Counted from the first letter of the stretch, positions 26,301-41,920 are shown. The stretch: DNA of 64,000 nucleotides from Fasciolopsis buskii (GCA_008360955.1 LUCM01008798.1:161232-225231), one strand, 5' to 3'. Notes: generated by a model not told the origin, from the sequence alone. Made by a program: numbers and translations.

Positions 26301-29300
26301 CATCAAGATCTGGATGGGACACGGTGGGTTGACCACTAATTTGACATGACGACGTATCTTGTTTGGAGGCTCAGAAGCCTGCTGAAAACTCTCTTGGGTT
26401 ACCCACCGGTTGTGATGTCCCACCCACAGCCGTTTGTTCCGGGTTTGAATATCGGTTGCCAAAATGAAAAAAAGACTGACTATATTAGTTCTACGGTTTT
26501 CGCATACCACTGATGTTGCGTGATATATCGTTTTTTAAGTACTCTTGAGATCCTGATTGGCGAGCTAAGCGTTTAGATGGCAAACACTTCATCAAAAGCG
26601 GAGGTGTCATCGCTGAGCACGAAAGCCAATAACCTTATCTGTGAACATAACTTATTTTTAAACCTATCGTTGATAATTTTTTCGAGCCTTATTATTCGAC
26701 GAGTTCAATCAGCAAATTTCTTTTCCGCTTTCCGTTAGCTGTAGAGACGTATCCGCATGGCCGTATCGCAGCATTCCCTGTGATCCAATGTTCTGCGGCG
26801 AGAAATCTAATCAAGAAAAGATTCAGGTAAACAAGTTTGGAAATTTCATCTATGTAAATCATCTCTGCAAAATAAAACCAGAAATTATTATGTATTTTTA
26901 CCCATTTGACTTTATTTTGTCGTGTTTTGCCTTTCTTCACCTTTCAGGTATTTTCTCTTCAACTCACTTCTGAACTGGTTGGAAAAGTTTAGGAACAGCC
27001 GCATCGTGTAACGGAAGCTACCTGACTTTCCGTACCTGTAAGTGGGTACATTGGTGAATGGTGAATGACTGGCCCTCACCAACACGTTTTCGCGGCAAGC
27101 CCAAAGCTTATTCATCATCGGACATGGCCGTCATCCCCGTCACAACCAGTGAAGACGACTTTATTTCGAACAGCTGTTTGCTTCGCTGGAATTTTGCTAT
27201 TCCCCTATCAAGTGTGGTATAATTCATAGTTCATCCGGGTCTTAAACTCAGGTTCCAGTGCCCATCTCGTGCGTCGACGTACATCACTTACCAATATGAA
27301 TTCCAAAACAATATTCATCATCAGGTTTTTCGGTCAACTAGGCTGTTTCCTTTTTGTTGCTTGTTTGATGCATCAGTATAGTAGAGTGGGCATGTCCACC
27401 AGCCACTAGGGCCCACCACTAGAGAAGTGATAATCGCGATAGGTGTCTTTGCGTATACGGAAGGCCAGATAGTCACCTATTAACCGGAAACAACGGTGGC
27501 GTAGGCTCGACATCCGACTATCGATCAAGGACTGAGCCTACACGAAGGCATCAAGTTCGATCCTGCTAATATAACATGCAGATGCGTGGCCTGTGTTGAG
27601 ATAGAGTAAGTGTAGACAATGTTTGAATATAGGTGACCTCAGGGGTTCTCTCTAATATGAAGAGTGAATAATCCCAGAAACTCAGAAGTAAGACGTTCAG
27701 CATTGAGTCAGAGCTCAACAGACACTCCATTTGATTAGATAAAGACAGTTAGGCTATGTATTATGTATCCCAGAAAGCCGAAAACCTTGGCGTAAGCTGT
27801 TTGCCGAGGTGAGAGACTGTTGGAAGGTGGGTTGCGGTGGTCATTCTATGACGTGGCGAAAATATATGAGAGCCTTGACCAGTGGACTATTCGGAGTACC
27901 GAGTTGAGATCCATGGGACCCCTAATGCTACGTTTGGCGAAATCGATGCAGATCGCGGACAATGGCATTCTTGCGTTCGAAAAAGCTTTCACTTCCCTAC
28001 GATCCTTCAAATATACGATCGCGCGCTTTTCTTTCATTATTATGCAGTCCGGAAAAGCAAACCAGAACATCTTAGTGTACGAATAATGATAGCACGAGGT
28101 AAAACTTCTACACTTTGCCAGGTAGCGGCAGTCATGGACCGCAAACCTGCTGTGGCATAACATCACTTAAGATCTCAGTTGTTCCGCTACGGTAATCACA
28201 AGGACGCCAGCTAACTGCTTTCTACCACCATGCAAAAACATCTCCACTCCTGACAGAAACAATTTCACTGCTAGTAAAATCAGTCAACTAAACGAATAAA
28301 CATCATGTTACTAGCCCCGGTGTTTGAAAAGGGTTATCTGCTTGCTTTTTCAATCCGAAGATTGATTAAAGTCTCTCCCATTCCACGAACTCTTTTCAGT
28401 CTTCCAGAAATCTCAAAAGACTCAGGATAGACTGTGAACATTTCGTGCCTTGATTGTATTAGGTACAGTGGCATTTTGATCTGACTATTCATCTACTTAA
28501 AACACCAAGTTGACGTCTGCTTCCCTCAGAAAAAGGGTTGTTTATAATCTACCACTGAAGCAATTGAGTGATCTAATAAATCTCCTTGTGGAATGGTCTC
28601 CAAGTTATCCAGTTTTAATAAATACAAATGCTTTGACCGAATATTAGTATAAAATCGTCTGTTGCGCAGATTTTCGTGCTCACCCAAATCACATAAATTG
28701 CCCTATATGTTGTCTGCCCTCATGATCCTACTTTGTCGAGGGCTTTACTTTTGCAAGAACAGAAGAAGGAGTGGACTAATTCTGCCGACTTAACCTTCAT
28801 GTAAACCTTATTTGCCAGAGCACTGACAGAACTGACTAACATTTACTTGCCTAATTTAGTCAGTCACGTGACTTTCGGGACGACAGAATTCTCAGTCAAC
28901 CGCCTAACGATTACCCTCTACCGACGGCCTAGGCCCAGAGTGACCATTCTCACGACCATGAGCTTACTCCATTTCGTAGTCCACCGTCCCTCGGTATAAT
29001 TACGCATTTCTTCGCACATGTACCGAACTGATTTTCTTGATCCTGAACCTTAGCGTACAGACTACCTGGGGGAGCAAGCTAAGTTGAAATTGATTGACCT
29101 AAATAATAATTTTGATCATATACTTCATTAAGCCGCTCGTGCTTTCATACTGAAAGACCTTAAAACCTATGACATATCTGTGTCAAGCTCATACTCCTAA
29201 TTATTATTAGTATGGTTAATCCGGTAGCCTTTTCTGTTCAGCCATGTGACAAACGTTTTTGAAACAAGTATAGAAGTTTCAGCTAGCTATAAACTTAAGA

Positions 29301-32300
29301 CAACCGAACTGCCACAAAGGCATATTGTACCAATCGTATGCAAAACGGAAGGAAATTTGTTTTTTTTTAGCAAATCTGGTAGTGTGCTATCAAAGCTTCA
29401 CTGACTGGTAATTCAGATTTAGGCGGTTAATTCCATACATGAACATACACCATTAGGCAGAAATGATGTGGATACAAAAGTGTTTCATCTTCCGTATAGC
29501 CGGGACTTGGTGACCAAAATGATCGGTACCGGTCGCTCGCCAGAATTGAATTTGCGTTTTAATACGGTGGCAGTTGTTAGCGAACAAAGTGCAAACAGCA
29601 CGCTAATGGCTGAGAAACGCTGCAGACTTATGGTTTTTCTAAGTGTCCTCAGTTTGACTTATCAATGACAACCTACAGCTGCAATTACTTTCAATGCGAC
29701 CACAAGTCCTTGATACCACCTGTTCAAGTGCACGAAAAGTCACGTGGCATTCGGTTCATTTTGCTCGTCGCGTGATGGAACCCACATCAATCAGCTGCAA
29801 AATAATGTTACAAATGTGCACAAATTCCGAGGAAGAACAAAGTGCATCAGTCTTAAAACCTTCGTTTCCCTCTAATTTTGGTTATTTTTATTTTATTGCT
29901 TGATTCTAAGTCTCCAAATCACCGACAAAAACATGATATCAGTGCACATGTTCCTGACGTTTAAAATACACAATATCACATGTCTATAAATCCAACTAAC
30001 CGTCAGGGTGTTGTTTCTGATCTGATCCGATATTCTACTGTGTAGACCGAAAACATCAGCATGAATATATGCCAGATTTTAAAGGCTCATGCCAGGGGAA
30101 GGAACACTACATTCCCTAATTCAAATGTCTTTCCGTTATGATTTTCTGTTTCGATCAGATGTGACAGGTAACATCATATATGGGACCAAAAGTGCAAAAT
30201 TATGTCTCCATAGTTTCTTTGAAGTTGGATCGATAATTTTCCCACGTGACGTGCACAACCTTCGAGTTGAGCCATCTGATGGTGAATAAGAATGTGTGGA
30301 ATTGCAAGTTTTGTTATGATGAAAACTGGTCATGTAACATATAGCATTTTTGGTACGGTTTATTTTAATTTCCAAGTTTACCTGATTAAAATGCACTGGT
30401 CTGTAATACTTCATTTACTTTTGTGTATGATTCGTTGCTATTGCCCGAGGCTGAAACGCTACAGTGAAGTCTTTTACCTTATTGTCTCCTGATCGGTTTG
30501 TATCAGTTTTCGGTTTTCTAACCTAAATCTCACCAAAACGTACTTGGTTTGGAACCCAGTAAACTCAACCTACATGTGGACGGCTGGGGTATTTCTTGCC
30601 TTGTTGTTTTCAGGCCATTGCTCACCAAGAACCACCAGCACCCGTGAGCGGTGATTCACCACACTCAACAAATTTCCGTGAATTTTCCGCCACACTCTCC
30701 GAGTTCATCGTGCACTTTCAAGTTCCCACTTGGGAATTACGTCTATAAAATCCCATGTGAACCAAGGCACATTAACTGAAAAGAGCCGCATACCTTCCGA
30801 AAAAGAAATCCGAAGATTCGATCCCAAAAGGAAAGCTTGTAACCTTGTGATCGCTGTCGGTTCAGATAAAGCGAGAGGAACAGAATATTCGCTAAGAGCT
30901 CTTCTTAAGTTCTGGTTTAATATTTAAAGACGAGCTTGAATTTACCCATCGAGAAACGAGTTTAAACGGACCGAGAAACTCTGAGAACAGACTAAGAGCT
31001 ACGGTAAAACCTTTTAAAAGTTTAACGGCTTTATGAAGTGTCCTCGATTTAACTAGGCTGCTCGCATAAAAGATTCTTATAGCGACATCTGATTAAGGTG
31101 TCAATTGCCATCTGGTGTGATCTAAAAGTCACTGAAAGAAGTTGTTCTAAATCAACGAGTGTGTGGGTACCATTCGTACCATTCAGAGCTAGTTCAATTA
31201 GTCCACAGTTTAGTGTTACACTAAGATTTGACCAGTTGGGATTTGAGTGCTAAATGCAAGTCCTGGTGGATCTGCATTGCTTATTGGTCCCAAAATGAAT
31301 GAAACCCTCCCTACACGCGTTCGGTAGTGGTTTGAATATTGCTAATTACTTCTATCATTGATGGAACGGCTGTGCATTGTTTCTTAATGACGGGTTGGGC
31401 GTTGATAACCACATAACTCCATACTAACGTTGACAAAATTCTACAATGGCAATGATCCGGCTAGTGGAAATTTTACGAGATTGTGTAGACGCGCATTTTC
31501 TGTACCTTGACTAAGTCATGAAGGAATAGATTCTGTCATCGATACAAAATATCGCCATTTTTTATGCCATCCTCCCAAGAGACCAGTTTGCATAAGGGAC
31601 TCACGGAAGGCGCTATTTCACTACACAATTCCGTTGCAAAAAGGATCATCCATTGATATATGAAAGTATGAAATGGGATTATAAAATCCTATGTTTAACT
31701 GGCCTAGCTTGCGCTTGGACAGACTAGCATGGGAGCCCACCCCAAAGACGGCTGGCCGTTTTTTCCGCTACCTTGAGTGTCAGCCTAGGCAAGAATTGTG
31801 AATTTGGAACTTTCGTCACCATACCAGGTGACATCGTCGGCACCTCCCTGAGGGTGGTGAAAGGTCATCGATGTAATTAATCATCAAGCTCAAAGATTAG
31901 AGCCGCACGAAAATCTACAATCAGAACTGCGACAAACACAAGTTTTTCAAACACTAACAGTATTGTGAGGGATTACGAAATTTATATGGGTAGTAACAGT
32001 TTAATCACCCGTTCCCTAAGGCACCACAAAGCTGATTTTAGTGAAAAGTAACACACTTCACATGGTAAGTGAACTCATCGGCGGCTGACCGACGACCCCT
32101 CTTCATTGAATGTTAGTCGGCTGATGAATTATAAACCATATTCTTTCAGCATTTGGACAAAGCTGTCCCCAATTCCTTATATGATTCACCCGCCATCTCA
32201 GGCTCCAGGAGGTGTAACCCCTGGGAAGTCACCGTTGTGGTCGGTCGCTTGGTTAGGCACTTGTTTTTTTATGTCGTTACAAATTGAAACTTATACTCTC

Positions 32301-35300
32301 AATTCATTTTGCAATTCCTCACGTCCGTTAGTGTTTTTGAATTCATTCATGAGATGGCAGTAGTGCCTTATCCTATTAGATACTATCGTGACCGGTACTT
32401 GAGCACACTGAGTCTCAACATGTCTGCCGTTGGGTCCACTTATGACAGCTCAGCCATTTCGCTGCTCTAACGTGGTGTCAATCACTGTACTGGCCGCATT
32501 GACTTGACAGAGGGTAGAAACTTTAACACGCTGGTGTTTTATTTGGTCCCTTTCTTTTCGGGTGTCTAACACGCATAATTTTTCTCCCTATAGTATCGTT
32601 CTTCAGAATTTTTTAATCTGGAAAGTAATGACTACCCATCTGAAGTAACCTGCACCTCGATAGTTACGGACGTCAAAATGCCTAAAGACAGATAAAAGTC
32701 CCATTGTACTTGACCTTCTGTTCAAAGCGGGTGGGAAACCTGAGAACCTCATTCGTAAGCAATATACAACCTCCAAACAATACAACTGCCTGCTTAAACT
32801 TGTTTTTTAAATAAGATTTAATGGGAAACCAAGGGGATGAGAGGCGCTGCATTTTGAACGTAAGAATTGGCTTATGGTTTTTACGTCGCTAACCGAAAAC
32901 AATGAATGCGTTTGCTAGTAAAACCTGGATTTATAGCTGAAAATGAATCATCCCCCTGTCCATTTGAATACTATAGTGTTTTGGTGGTGTAGATGACCAC
33001 ACATCTAAGAATTTTATCACCAGTTCAGAAAACACTCCATTCCAACACTAAGAATTTAGTTGATTGGTCAGTTTATTTTGAGCAGACGGGTGTTATACAA
33101 GCAACAGTACCACGAACTAGTGCTTTTTCAGACGAACTCCCGAGATCATTCCAGGGGGATTTTAGACCCATTTAAGATATCATGTTCACATCCACTCAGC
33201 CTGAACTTGAACAGCGCAGTTGCGCGGCTTGGTGCACGGACTCTGAGCCACCAGTTCTACCCCAAAACAGATTTGACAGTAGTAAGGGTGTTCTCGTCGG
33301 TGTTATCAATTGTTCGATGAGCGATGGTACAGCTTGGTAAATATTTCCCACTAATATTGGAAGCAACTGCATTGAAACTGGCGTATTCTTTGCCTATAAA
33401 AGAGTTGCGGTTGACTGGTTGGATCAAGTCAGGAATGTTTTCCAGTACAAGCAGTTTTTATTCATAGGCAAAAGGTTAACGAGCTGGGTTTCGGATTGTG
33501 TGCCGCTGGTCAGGTATGCTCACCCAGTTCTTTCCTACCCGGATATATGTATATATATATATATATATGCATGTATATACGTGTTTACTCTATATTTGTT
33601 TTCGCGAAGTAACCGCGTTTGAATTAGCAGTAGCAGGTGAGTATGATGAATAAAACAGTCCAGTTTGGATCTGGCCACGGTTAGTCAAGATCATTTTCCG
33701 CATCGACAAGCGAAACGTTTTTTGACGTCAAATAGACTGCTTATCTATGAACACCACAAGCTATTCAAATGTGACTGAATTGTCAAAAGCAGAAATCCTT
33801 TTCTTTGCACAAATTTGACGGAGAGCATTACCTGACTCCCCCGCGTCCGCTGAACCTTTTTTTTCCTGTTAGCGGAGTACAAGTTCGCTGATCACTATTT
33901 GTAAGGTTATCGCTGGCGTATCTTTGACTTACTTTCCCAAACATGCTTTGTATTTTTATTGGAATATTCAGTTTTAACTTTTTGCTTGGCTGTGTGGCTA
34001 ATGAGTTTCGTGTACAAATCCTTTCACACGTATTGCCCATTGGTTCACCTGCTGTGGGGGTGACGCTTTTACTGGCAAGACCGGCTAGCGAATATCAAAG
34101 CGGACAACCGAAAAATTCCTAGGTGGTTCATGGAACCAATGAAACAAAACGTAGCTGATATTTACCCGGGCGGAGGTTCTAGACCGTATGTCTTTACTTC
34201 GACAGGAAGGCATAAAGCGGATACAGTTTACCAGTTCAAATTCTTGTTGCGCAATTGTAAATGAAACAACCTGCACCAAACGAGGCGCCTCGACCGGGCT
34301 ATCCATTCTTGCGATTGCAGTAACTAATACAGTGCACTTTCGAGTTGGCTTTCCCCAATTCTATGCACTTGTTACTAAAAGTCTTTTTACTTTAATTTCC
34401 AACACTGTTTCCTAGAAAAGAAAACTTTCTCGGCTTACGGGATTGGTAACAGGGCGACAAGATGTCTTCTTTTTCTACTAAACAGTACGGAGTCGGTTAA
34501 AGTTGACCGTTGTAAACATTTTGAAGCCTGTTTGCTCTATCTGGAAAACAAAAGCTGCTGAATAAGTCCCTACACGAGATTCAACCGACATCCATCCGAT
34601 TAGATTTTTACGTATAATAGTAGTGAGCTATCAAACAGATGGCTTCTTATGGTTTCGGATATCTGGAGAACTCTGAGACTGTTAGGTCTCTACGGTCATA
34701 CGGTGTTTTCAGGATCTGTTACCTTTTTCATTATTTCTGTGTTAATCTGCTTTAAAAAAGTACTTCCAATTCAACCATACCCTTTGATTTACTATATTTG
34801 ATAGACCATAATTTGCTATCATACTTGATGAATAATGAATGATTTCTCAATTTCCATCCTTATTTTTCATGCTAATAGGGCTTCAAAAATATCTCAATCT
34901 CCCGTGATCTCGTCTAGCAGTAGCAACCGCAGCACTAGCAAAGCAACTGATAATGATGAAGGCGAATAGCGGCGAAAAAATCATTGATAACATTAATTTA
35001 GACATTGTCTATGCAGAAATGATGTCAATTGCGAATAGCGATGAACGAATCACAGATTGAAATTCTTGTTTTCAAACTCACCACCGGCACACATGTCCGG
35101 AATCAAGGTCAGTGCCAGTTTTCATACCACGTCCTAAAGAACTGGTGGATAACAAACAAGACCACATTTGACCTACAAGATCGACCAACCAGGCAAAAGT
35201 TGAGGAAAGAACAAAGTTATCGATGAAAGGCTACTATCCTGCCCTCTCGTTTGATAAAGTCATTTTTAGTTAAGCCAAACAAACTACTGAAGCACCAAAG

Positions 35301-38300
35301 ATGATTAGCGGTATCGGGAAGGGTGCTGAAGAAATGGTCTGGTTGGAAGAGGCCATACGAACGGAAGACAACGCCGAGAACCTAGGCGCACATATCGCCT
35401 ACGCTTGACCACAAACCAAAATATAGCGCGTGAGTTTGATTAATAAATGGCATTCTCTTTGGCTAGCTTGGATTAATTTGGTTTGTTCTTGCTCGTTTTA
35501 ATAGGGCGAGATTTGAGCATGACCATAAAAGACTGGTTGTACGGTTGTACGACAGTCCTGTCGTCTCAGTTGCCTTATCAGGTGCGCGAACAAGAAAATT
35601 TCCTGTTCATTTTCGTGCGGTTACAAGGAAATTGATGCTCATGATCGTCTATTCGATGTAAGAACATGGAATCAGTTGGCAAATGAAGGATGCAGGATAT
35701 GCCAAGTAGTGACTTTTCGCAACTCCCAAGCCATCACTGATCATAAAAATATCGAATAGATCAAATCTGTCGTACGAACTGCTAGAATTGACCTGATCTA
35801 CTTTTTGAGCACCTGGCAAAAAGGCACGAGGAATAGTACACATTCCAGTTCCCATGTAAAATCAATTAACTTAGTGTTATTGATTAACTACTTTTGTTTC
35901 ACAAAAATTGGGCACTTTAGCCCGGTTTACTGCCATCCAAAATAAAAATGGATATAGATATCCTGCAGATCTTAGTCGCTTAACTGGAAATTTGTAAAAG
36001 AATGCTATAATGTGGCCATATGCGCCTCTTCCTTCTGTAGTACGAACTTTTTGACGCCTGCATAGATTACAAAGACGAAAATGATTTGTCGAAATCGTGA
36101 GGGCTTTCACGCTTTTGGTGCATTCCTGTGGCACAATAGATAGGCGTAGATAAATCAAGATGGCAGTGCGATTCATATTTCTTTTCCTTTGCAGTTCCAT
36201 AACAATGGCGACCCTTAAGTTGACCTTATCCGGGTCAGGTGACCCATTACTGGGCGCGTTATGTACTTTCGTGTATTTTCCCATAGAGATTTACTTTTTG
36301 GACATGACACCATTCACGATTTCGAAGGAAGATACGAATTTAGGATCAGCTTCTAACCCCTAAAATTTACGAACCTCAAGTTGAAACGTGATGCGCATGC
36401 GCACATAAAACAAACGAATACACATACTGAGAGTGATAAAAATCAATCGGATTGCACTAAAGACATTTTATCGTGCTTTGCTTAACTGTCATGTGACCGG
36501 AGGAAAAAAGATAAGCAAGAAATATTGGTGAGTAATAAATCCCAGGTGCATACCTTGAGAAACATTTATCATTGAATAAACGGTAGAACTTACCCACTCG
36601 AATGCGAAGACTTTCTGGCGGATCTTTCGATATATCTTTCACCTCTTGCACACTGGATACCATGTCCAGTGCCATTTCGGCAATGAACGGAGCGTGGAAT
36701 TTTGTGCGAACCGGGCAGCCGGAAGCGATCATATAGGCATCGCCAATTGTTTCAACCTAAACCAAGGTAAGAAAAATAAAGCAATTCCAGTGGTTACAGT
36801 GAAAATTAGTTAAAACGTTGCCATCGGCTGACAAGCGATAAGTTTTTATGGCAGTGGAAATTTATGAAATTTTCATATTCCGTTGACAGTCCGCATAAAA
36901 CCACGACGCAGATCACTGGTGCAGTGTAATCAAGCGATACTAAGACACATGTTTTATGCCAACTGGAAGGTTTATCCACGAAATTTTCAACCAATAACTG
37001 ATTTGTTTGTACAATGTACAAGGTCCGACTAGTTATTGCACCAACATTTATTTGTACACATGGAAGATCGCCAAACCGTTTACGACTTCTGCTGTCGACC
37101 TTTGACAGAAACTGGAAGGGAACTAAATAACAAGTTTCTTAAATACCATTTGGTCTACCACCCGTATATGAACCAAACAGTGTCAAAGTGGAAACTGAAA
37201 TCCCACCGTCATTAAATGTTCTCATTTAAGTGTACACATATGACTAATTTAATTGGTTTATGAATTATTTCTGCGGTGCTTTGTAAAACAGACATTCTTT
37301 CTGGCAGACAGAAGTCTAACTAGACCTCTGCTCAGACAGTTCATGGTGCAATATATTTTGCTTGGGAAATTATATTTGCGGTTAATTCAAGAATTCATTC
37401 AGCTGCTTTTAATGCATGCTTCAAGCTCGCCAGTCCCTGTCGCTTGGCTTCGCGCTACGAAAAATCGATTACTTAGCTTCGAGGAAGTGGTCACGGGATC
37501 ACTGACACCCATGCAGTGTCGCACGATAACGTTACAGGTAGTCCGGAGTAGACATTTGCAAGACTACCAAACAAGCTGGATAGACATGTGGGCATGATTC
37601 CCCGATGGGAAAAATATAGGGACTGACAAAAATAAGTATGCCTCATAGGGATTAAAGTAATGCTGCCAACTAGGCACTTGGTTCCAATTTCACATTCGAG
37701 AGAACTATCCGAATCAGCCCCTTGTGAATAAAGTCGCCCTGTGTAGATTTTTCAAACTGATCCAATGCGTTATTTGCCTGTTGGGAAACAAAAGAACTAC
37801 ATCATATTTACTCCACAGCTCAACTATCCCTTGAATGATTTGAGTTAGACATGCTTCTGACCATGCATTTCAGTTTTTTGAGTTGACATGAGGGCATACA
37901 AACTGGGAGAACGCCGTCATCCCGTACATTTGAACACTTCCAAGGCAATATACATGTTTTATCTTGTCTCTCGTGAATCGTGAAATATAATGACTATCTA
38001 TCGAAACCCATTCCCAAAGAGAATTGACCTACGACGCGAAGAAATTTGAATCGAGAGTCCGATTGTCTAGATATCCCGAAATGACCTCGACAGATTCACA
38101 TTCGACATGCAGAAGTAAAAGGAAAACACATAAGACTGCCAGATCAAGTTAGGTTTACTTCGGTTAGTGCGCTTGCGTAGAGCATTGCACGTACAATTTT
38201 CTAAATCTTAGTCCACTGCACTACAAATGCACTACATGACGACAAATGCTTCTGACTTCGCACCTCCGCCTGTATAATATGGGAAGTCAATAGGCACAGG

Positions 38301-41300
38301 TGACGAAATCCGACTATCTCACACAAGCACTGTACTACATGGACCAAGTTAATTTTTTTAAATCAGTCACTGTGTTGCCAACACCACTTAGTTAAAGTTG
38401 ATTATCATGCAAAATCTTGAGGGAATAACTACTGCGAGGAGAGTGTGTGGGTGTGAAAATACAAAGGCTCATCAGTGGACGATTACTGCGAATGGTAGTC
38501 CTGCGTAGGCTGTTTAAGTTTTAATAATGGACCAGATGGGATATGTTTTATAAGGCATAACTAGGAAGTAAAAGGTCTGCTCCAATTCGTCTCTTAAAGT
38601 GTCAATCGATTCTATCTCCGGGCCGCTGTCGTACGGTCTTAGCGAGAAAAACCGAAATGAGCAGATACAAACGTTTGCTCATTGGTCAAGATTAGGCCAT
38701 TTATATTGGACATCCCTGATCAACACTCAACGACTGATTACTCTCCCAGATAATTTGATTCTTAATTATTGATTCACTTTTTCATGCGGCCACATGGATC
38801 AACTTATTGACTGGCGTAACCATTAGTAGCAAGTCACCGCATTCGTGTTGATCACCGACCAGGGTAACAAATAGAACGAGTCAACACCCATTACTTTTAC
38901 AAGGTATTTTCGAATGTTCAACAAAAGGTAAGCGTTAAACTTCCCACACTAACAATGTAATGATTACATTTAAAAAGGTGCATCTACTTCATCTGCTCAT
39001 TCGCAACTCACTCCAAACGATTTGGAGTGCCAAAACTTGCAAATGATCTGTCGGGTACAAAAATGCTGCAAGAATTGAAACACGCACTTTCCTTCCAACT
39101 ACTGAAAGTGGTTGATCATGATCCGTGATTTGTTGTCTCTCGAAAGGTAACCTGTTACGGGCAGCGTGCAGAACGATCAACGAAAATTTGCGAGCTAAAT
39201 GACAAACATCTGAATGAAGAGCTTGTCAGAACTGTTCACTTGGGTGACAAATAACATTACCATTACCAAACAGTTATTCAAAAATATGACAGTTGCTGAA
39301 TTGTTTCCTCTTGGTAAAATTTACATCAAAACAATTAATGTGTAAATATTTAAAAATGTCTGCTTTGATGTAGTGCAACAAAGACGAATGGAGTGCACTC
39401 GAGTCGGTTTTATTCCAGCTGTTCTTTTTCTGACGCATTTATCTTTGTTGCTGTCCTGTATGGAATTCTGGCTGTTTTAGCACTCGCTATACTGTAACCG
39501 CTAGACAAAATTTGGAATTTCGTCAACGGAATGCGTAAAACTTAATTTTATGTGTCTAAATTATGTAGAATTCCCCAAACTTCGCGCTTCCAATAATACG
39601 TACTTGAAACTCTTACTAATCATTTTTAAACTAATTCTGACAATGTTTTCTTTGTAATTATTGTGATCCAACTTTGGTCCGGTCGAATTTTGAAACGAAA
39701 GATAAGCCGCTGGAACCAAAATGTCGGCCATTTAGTAATTAATTCTATTGGCAATAGCGTTCTTTTTTAATCAGCTCAGCTTCTTGGTAAACAAATCACA
39801 CTATGCACTGTTTTCCTCCAGTTTACTCGTTCGGATGAGATTTTACTGCCATCCAAGTCATTTATTAATACAGTTTTGTCTTGACATACATTACAAACGT
39901 GGACTTGGTCCAAACGCGGAGAGTGCTTGGCCTCGATGGGATTCGAACCCACGTACAAACGCAAACCAATCACTTCTACCGCGTGTGCTCTATCAGCTAA
40001 GCTAGGTGACCACTCCGGAATAATTGTGTCGGCTTTCCTTCATTCATTCACTACATCATACGATGTCCAGTCCGGCATTTAGATAGCGACCTCTTTAGGA
40101 TTAATCATACGTAAAAATGAACTTGTGAAACCATCTTATCCACCTGACTGTTCATATCGTTCGCCACACATGTCCAGAAAGAACCGGCGTTTTCCGATCA
40201 TGGACAATCAGTCATTCTTTTCGCTACGGTTCAGAAACTTGTCAAAACTATTCGGAACGGCTGACAGACTGACTTTTTGATACACTGCTTCTAAAACATG
40301 CCTCTTCTTGCAATTGGGCGTTTGCTTTTTCCACGTTGCAAAATGCACCGACCGTCTGTACTCAATCCCACAACGCGTGAGTAGATGCCGGCCTGCCGGT
40401 TTAAAAAAAGAGGTGTTTGCAATGATCTTAACTGTCAGCTTATTTTGTAATGCAGGTTAATGATTTTTGAGGTCTGTGATCACCGAAATTCGCGATTGCA
40501 ACCCTGGCACAGGTGAGGTATATCCCTATATATTTCCGAATAATATTGAAGTAATTCAGAGATAACATGATGAATGATACAATCATGTATGACCTGCATT
40601 GAAATTTGAATTTTAAACCAGGCTGGTTATTTTTTGGACGATAATATGCGGTCCACATCACAGATGACCCCAAATAATGACAGCCGACAACTAGGGTATT
40701 GGAGACTGGAGCAGTCAGGTTTGATAATGAGCCGGATGACAGCAGTCTGTCGCACATTGTTAAAATGGCTGACCGAGTTGGAATTCAGACCAGTAGTTTT
40801 CAAGGCAAAAACCCATTCCTTTACTTTTTAACCTCCAGATCACGTGAACCTTCGTTACAACACATCAGCATGATAATGGGATGATACTTTAAACGCTGCG
40901 GCAATCACCAGTAGCTGAAGTCTAGGAGATTATAGCAGATGTATGCACATGTAGCTTATCTAGAAAAGTAGTAATTCTCGCCAATTGGAGCTTACAAATT
41001 TGTGTATTACATTGGGACCAAGACTTCCAGGTAATCAGTAGCATTTGGTTAATTCACGTTTTTCTGGAAATTTTATCTTTGTGTACCTACAACACAAGCA
41101 TTGCAACATTTTGGACAGAAATTCATGGTTTTCACCTCCCGGTGCAACAAAACAAAAATGTTTACGTGAGACTGTTTTACGCCCGAGGGACTCAGCCCGC
41201 ATTCGTTAAATTTCTTCCCTTTTGACGGGAAACAAGCAAAAGCCTTTTCAGGCAAGTTTCGAATTCCGGATGAAGAACAGGATATCGGACAGTTGATGAA

Positions 41301-41853
41301 TATGTGGTCGGGTGGTCAGATAATCCACGCGCGGAAAACTGACTATGGTACTCAGACAATCCTACCCGGTGCCAGGTAGGAAGGGCAACTTGGGCAAAAG
41401 AGAAGGGGAGTGAAATTTTCCTATTCACTGCGAACTCGACAGTGACTCAGCCCTCCCATTTTGGACTGGGTTATCCGATATACATTCTGACAAATAGCCA
41501 GTCGGAGATTTTGGTCTACACATTTTGAAATATAGGACTGTCAAGCGAGCAATGTCTGACTAGTTATACACGTAACTCGATGATTTTGTACACTGCATGG
41601 ACAGCTTTTCAAGTAATTTCGACCTGGATGTCGGAACAGATGTACCAATGCAGTAGTTTTAACAAAATCTTTGTGTGGTCAGAAAATTGGCGATGATGTG
41701 CACGTGTTCCACCTTGAAAGTTCTGGTCTCACAGAGAGCCTGAGCTTTTTGTGCTATGCGTAGGTTCAAACGTCGTCAGCTCTGAATCGGTGAATCGATT
41801 CACTAGAATCGAATCTCAAGACAAGTGATTTTATCTGCCGTTTATTGGATGGG

Positions 41854-41920
<67 letters not shown>

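Larger units (their letters stand above)
6781..36593 (-). other. Intron 5 of the cyclase gene, 29.8 kb
   Basis: It splits a Gly codon inside the cyclase domain (phase 1). It carries most of the recognised retroelement fragments and the CAGT array. The stretches 9.4-17.0, 28.1-33.5 and 33.6-36.5 kb hold nothing I recognise beyond short simple repeats. Their open frames are short and without motifs. Confidence 0.85.

Noticed and set aside
35877..36284. 135-codon minus-strand frame
   Set aside because: No recognised domain, no suitable splice links; intronic and probably chance or repeat-derived.
39930..40012. tRNA gene on the minus strand
   Set aside because: Boxes A and B and the T arm are present, but acceptor and anticodon arms do not pair, and a related copy at 7.1 kb shows it is a SINE.
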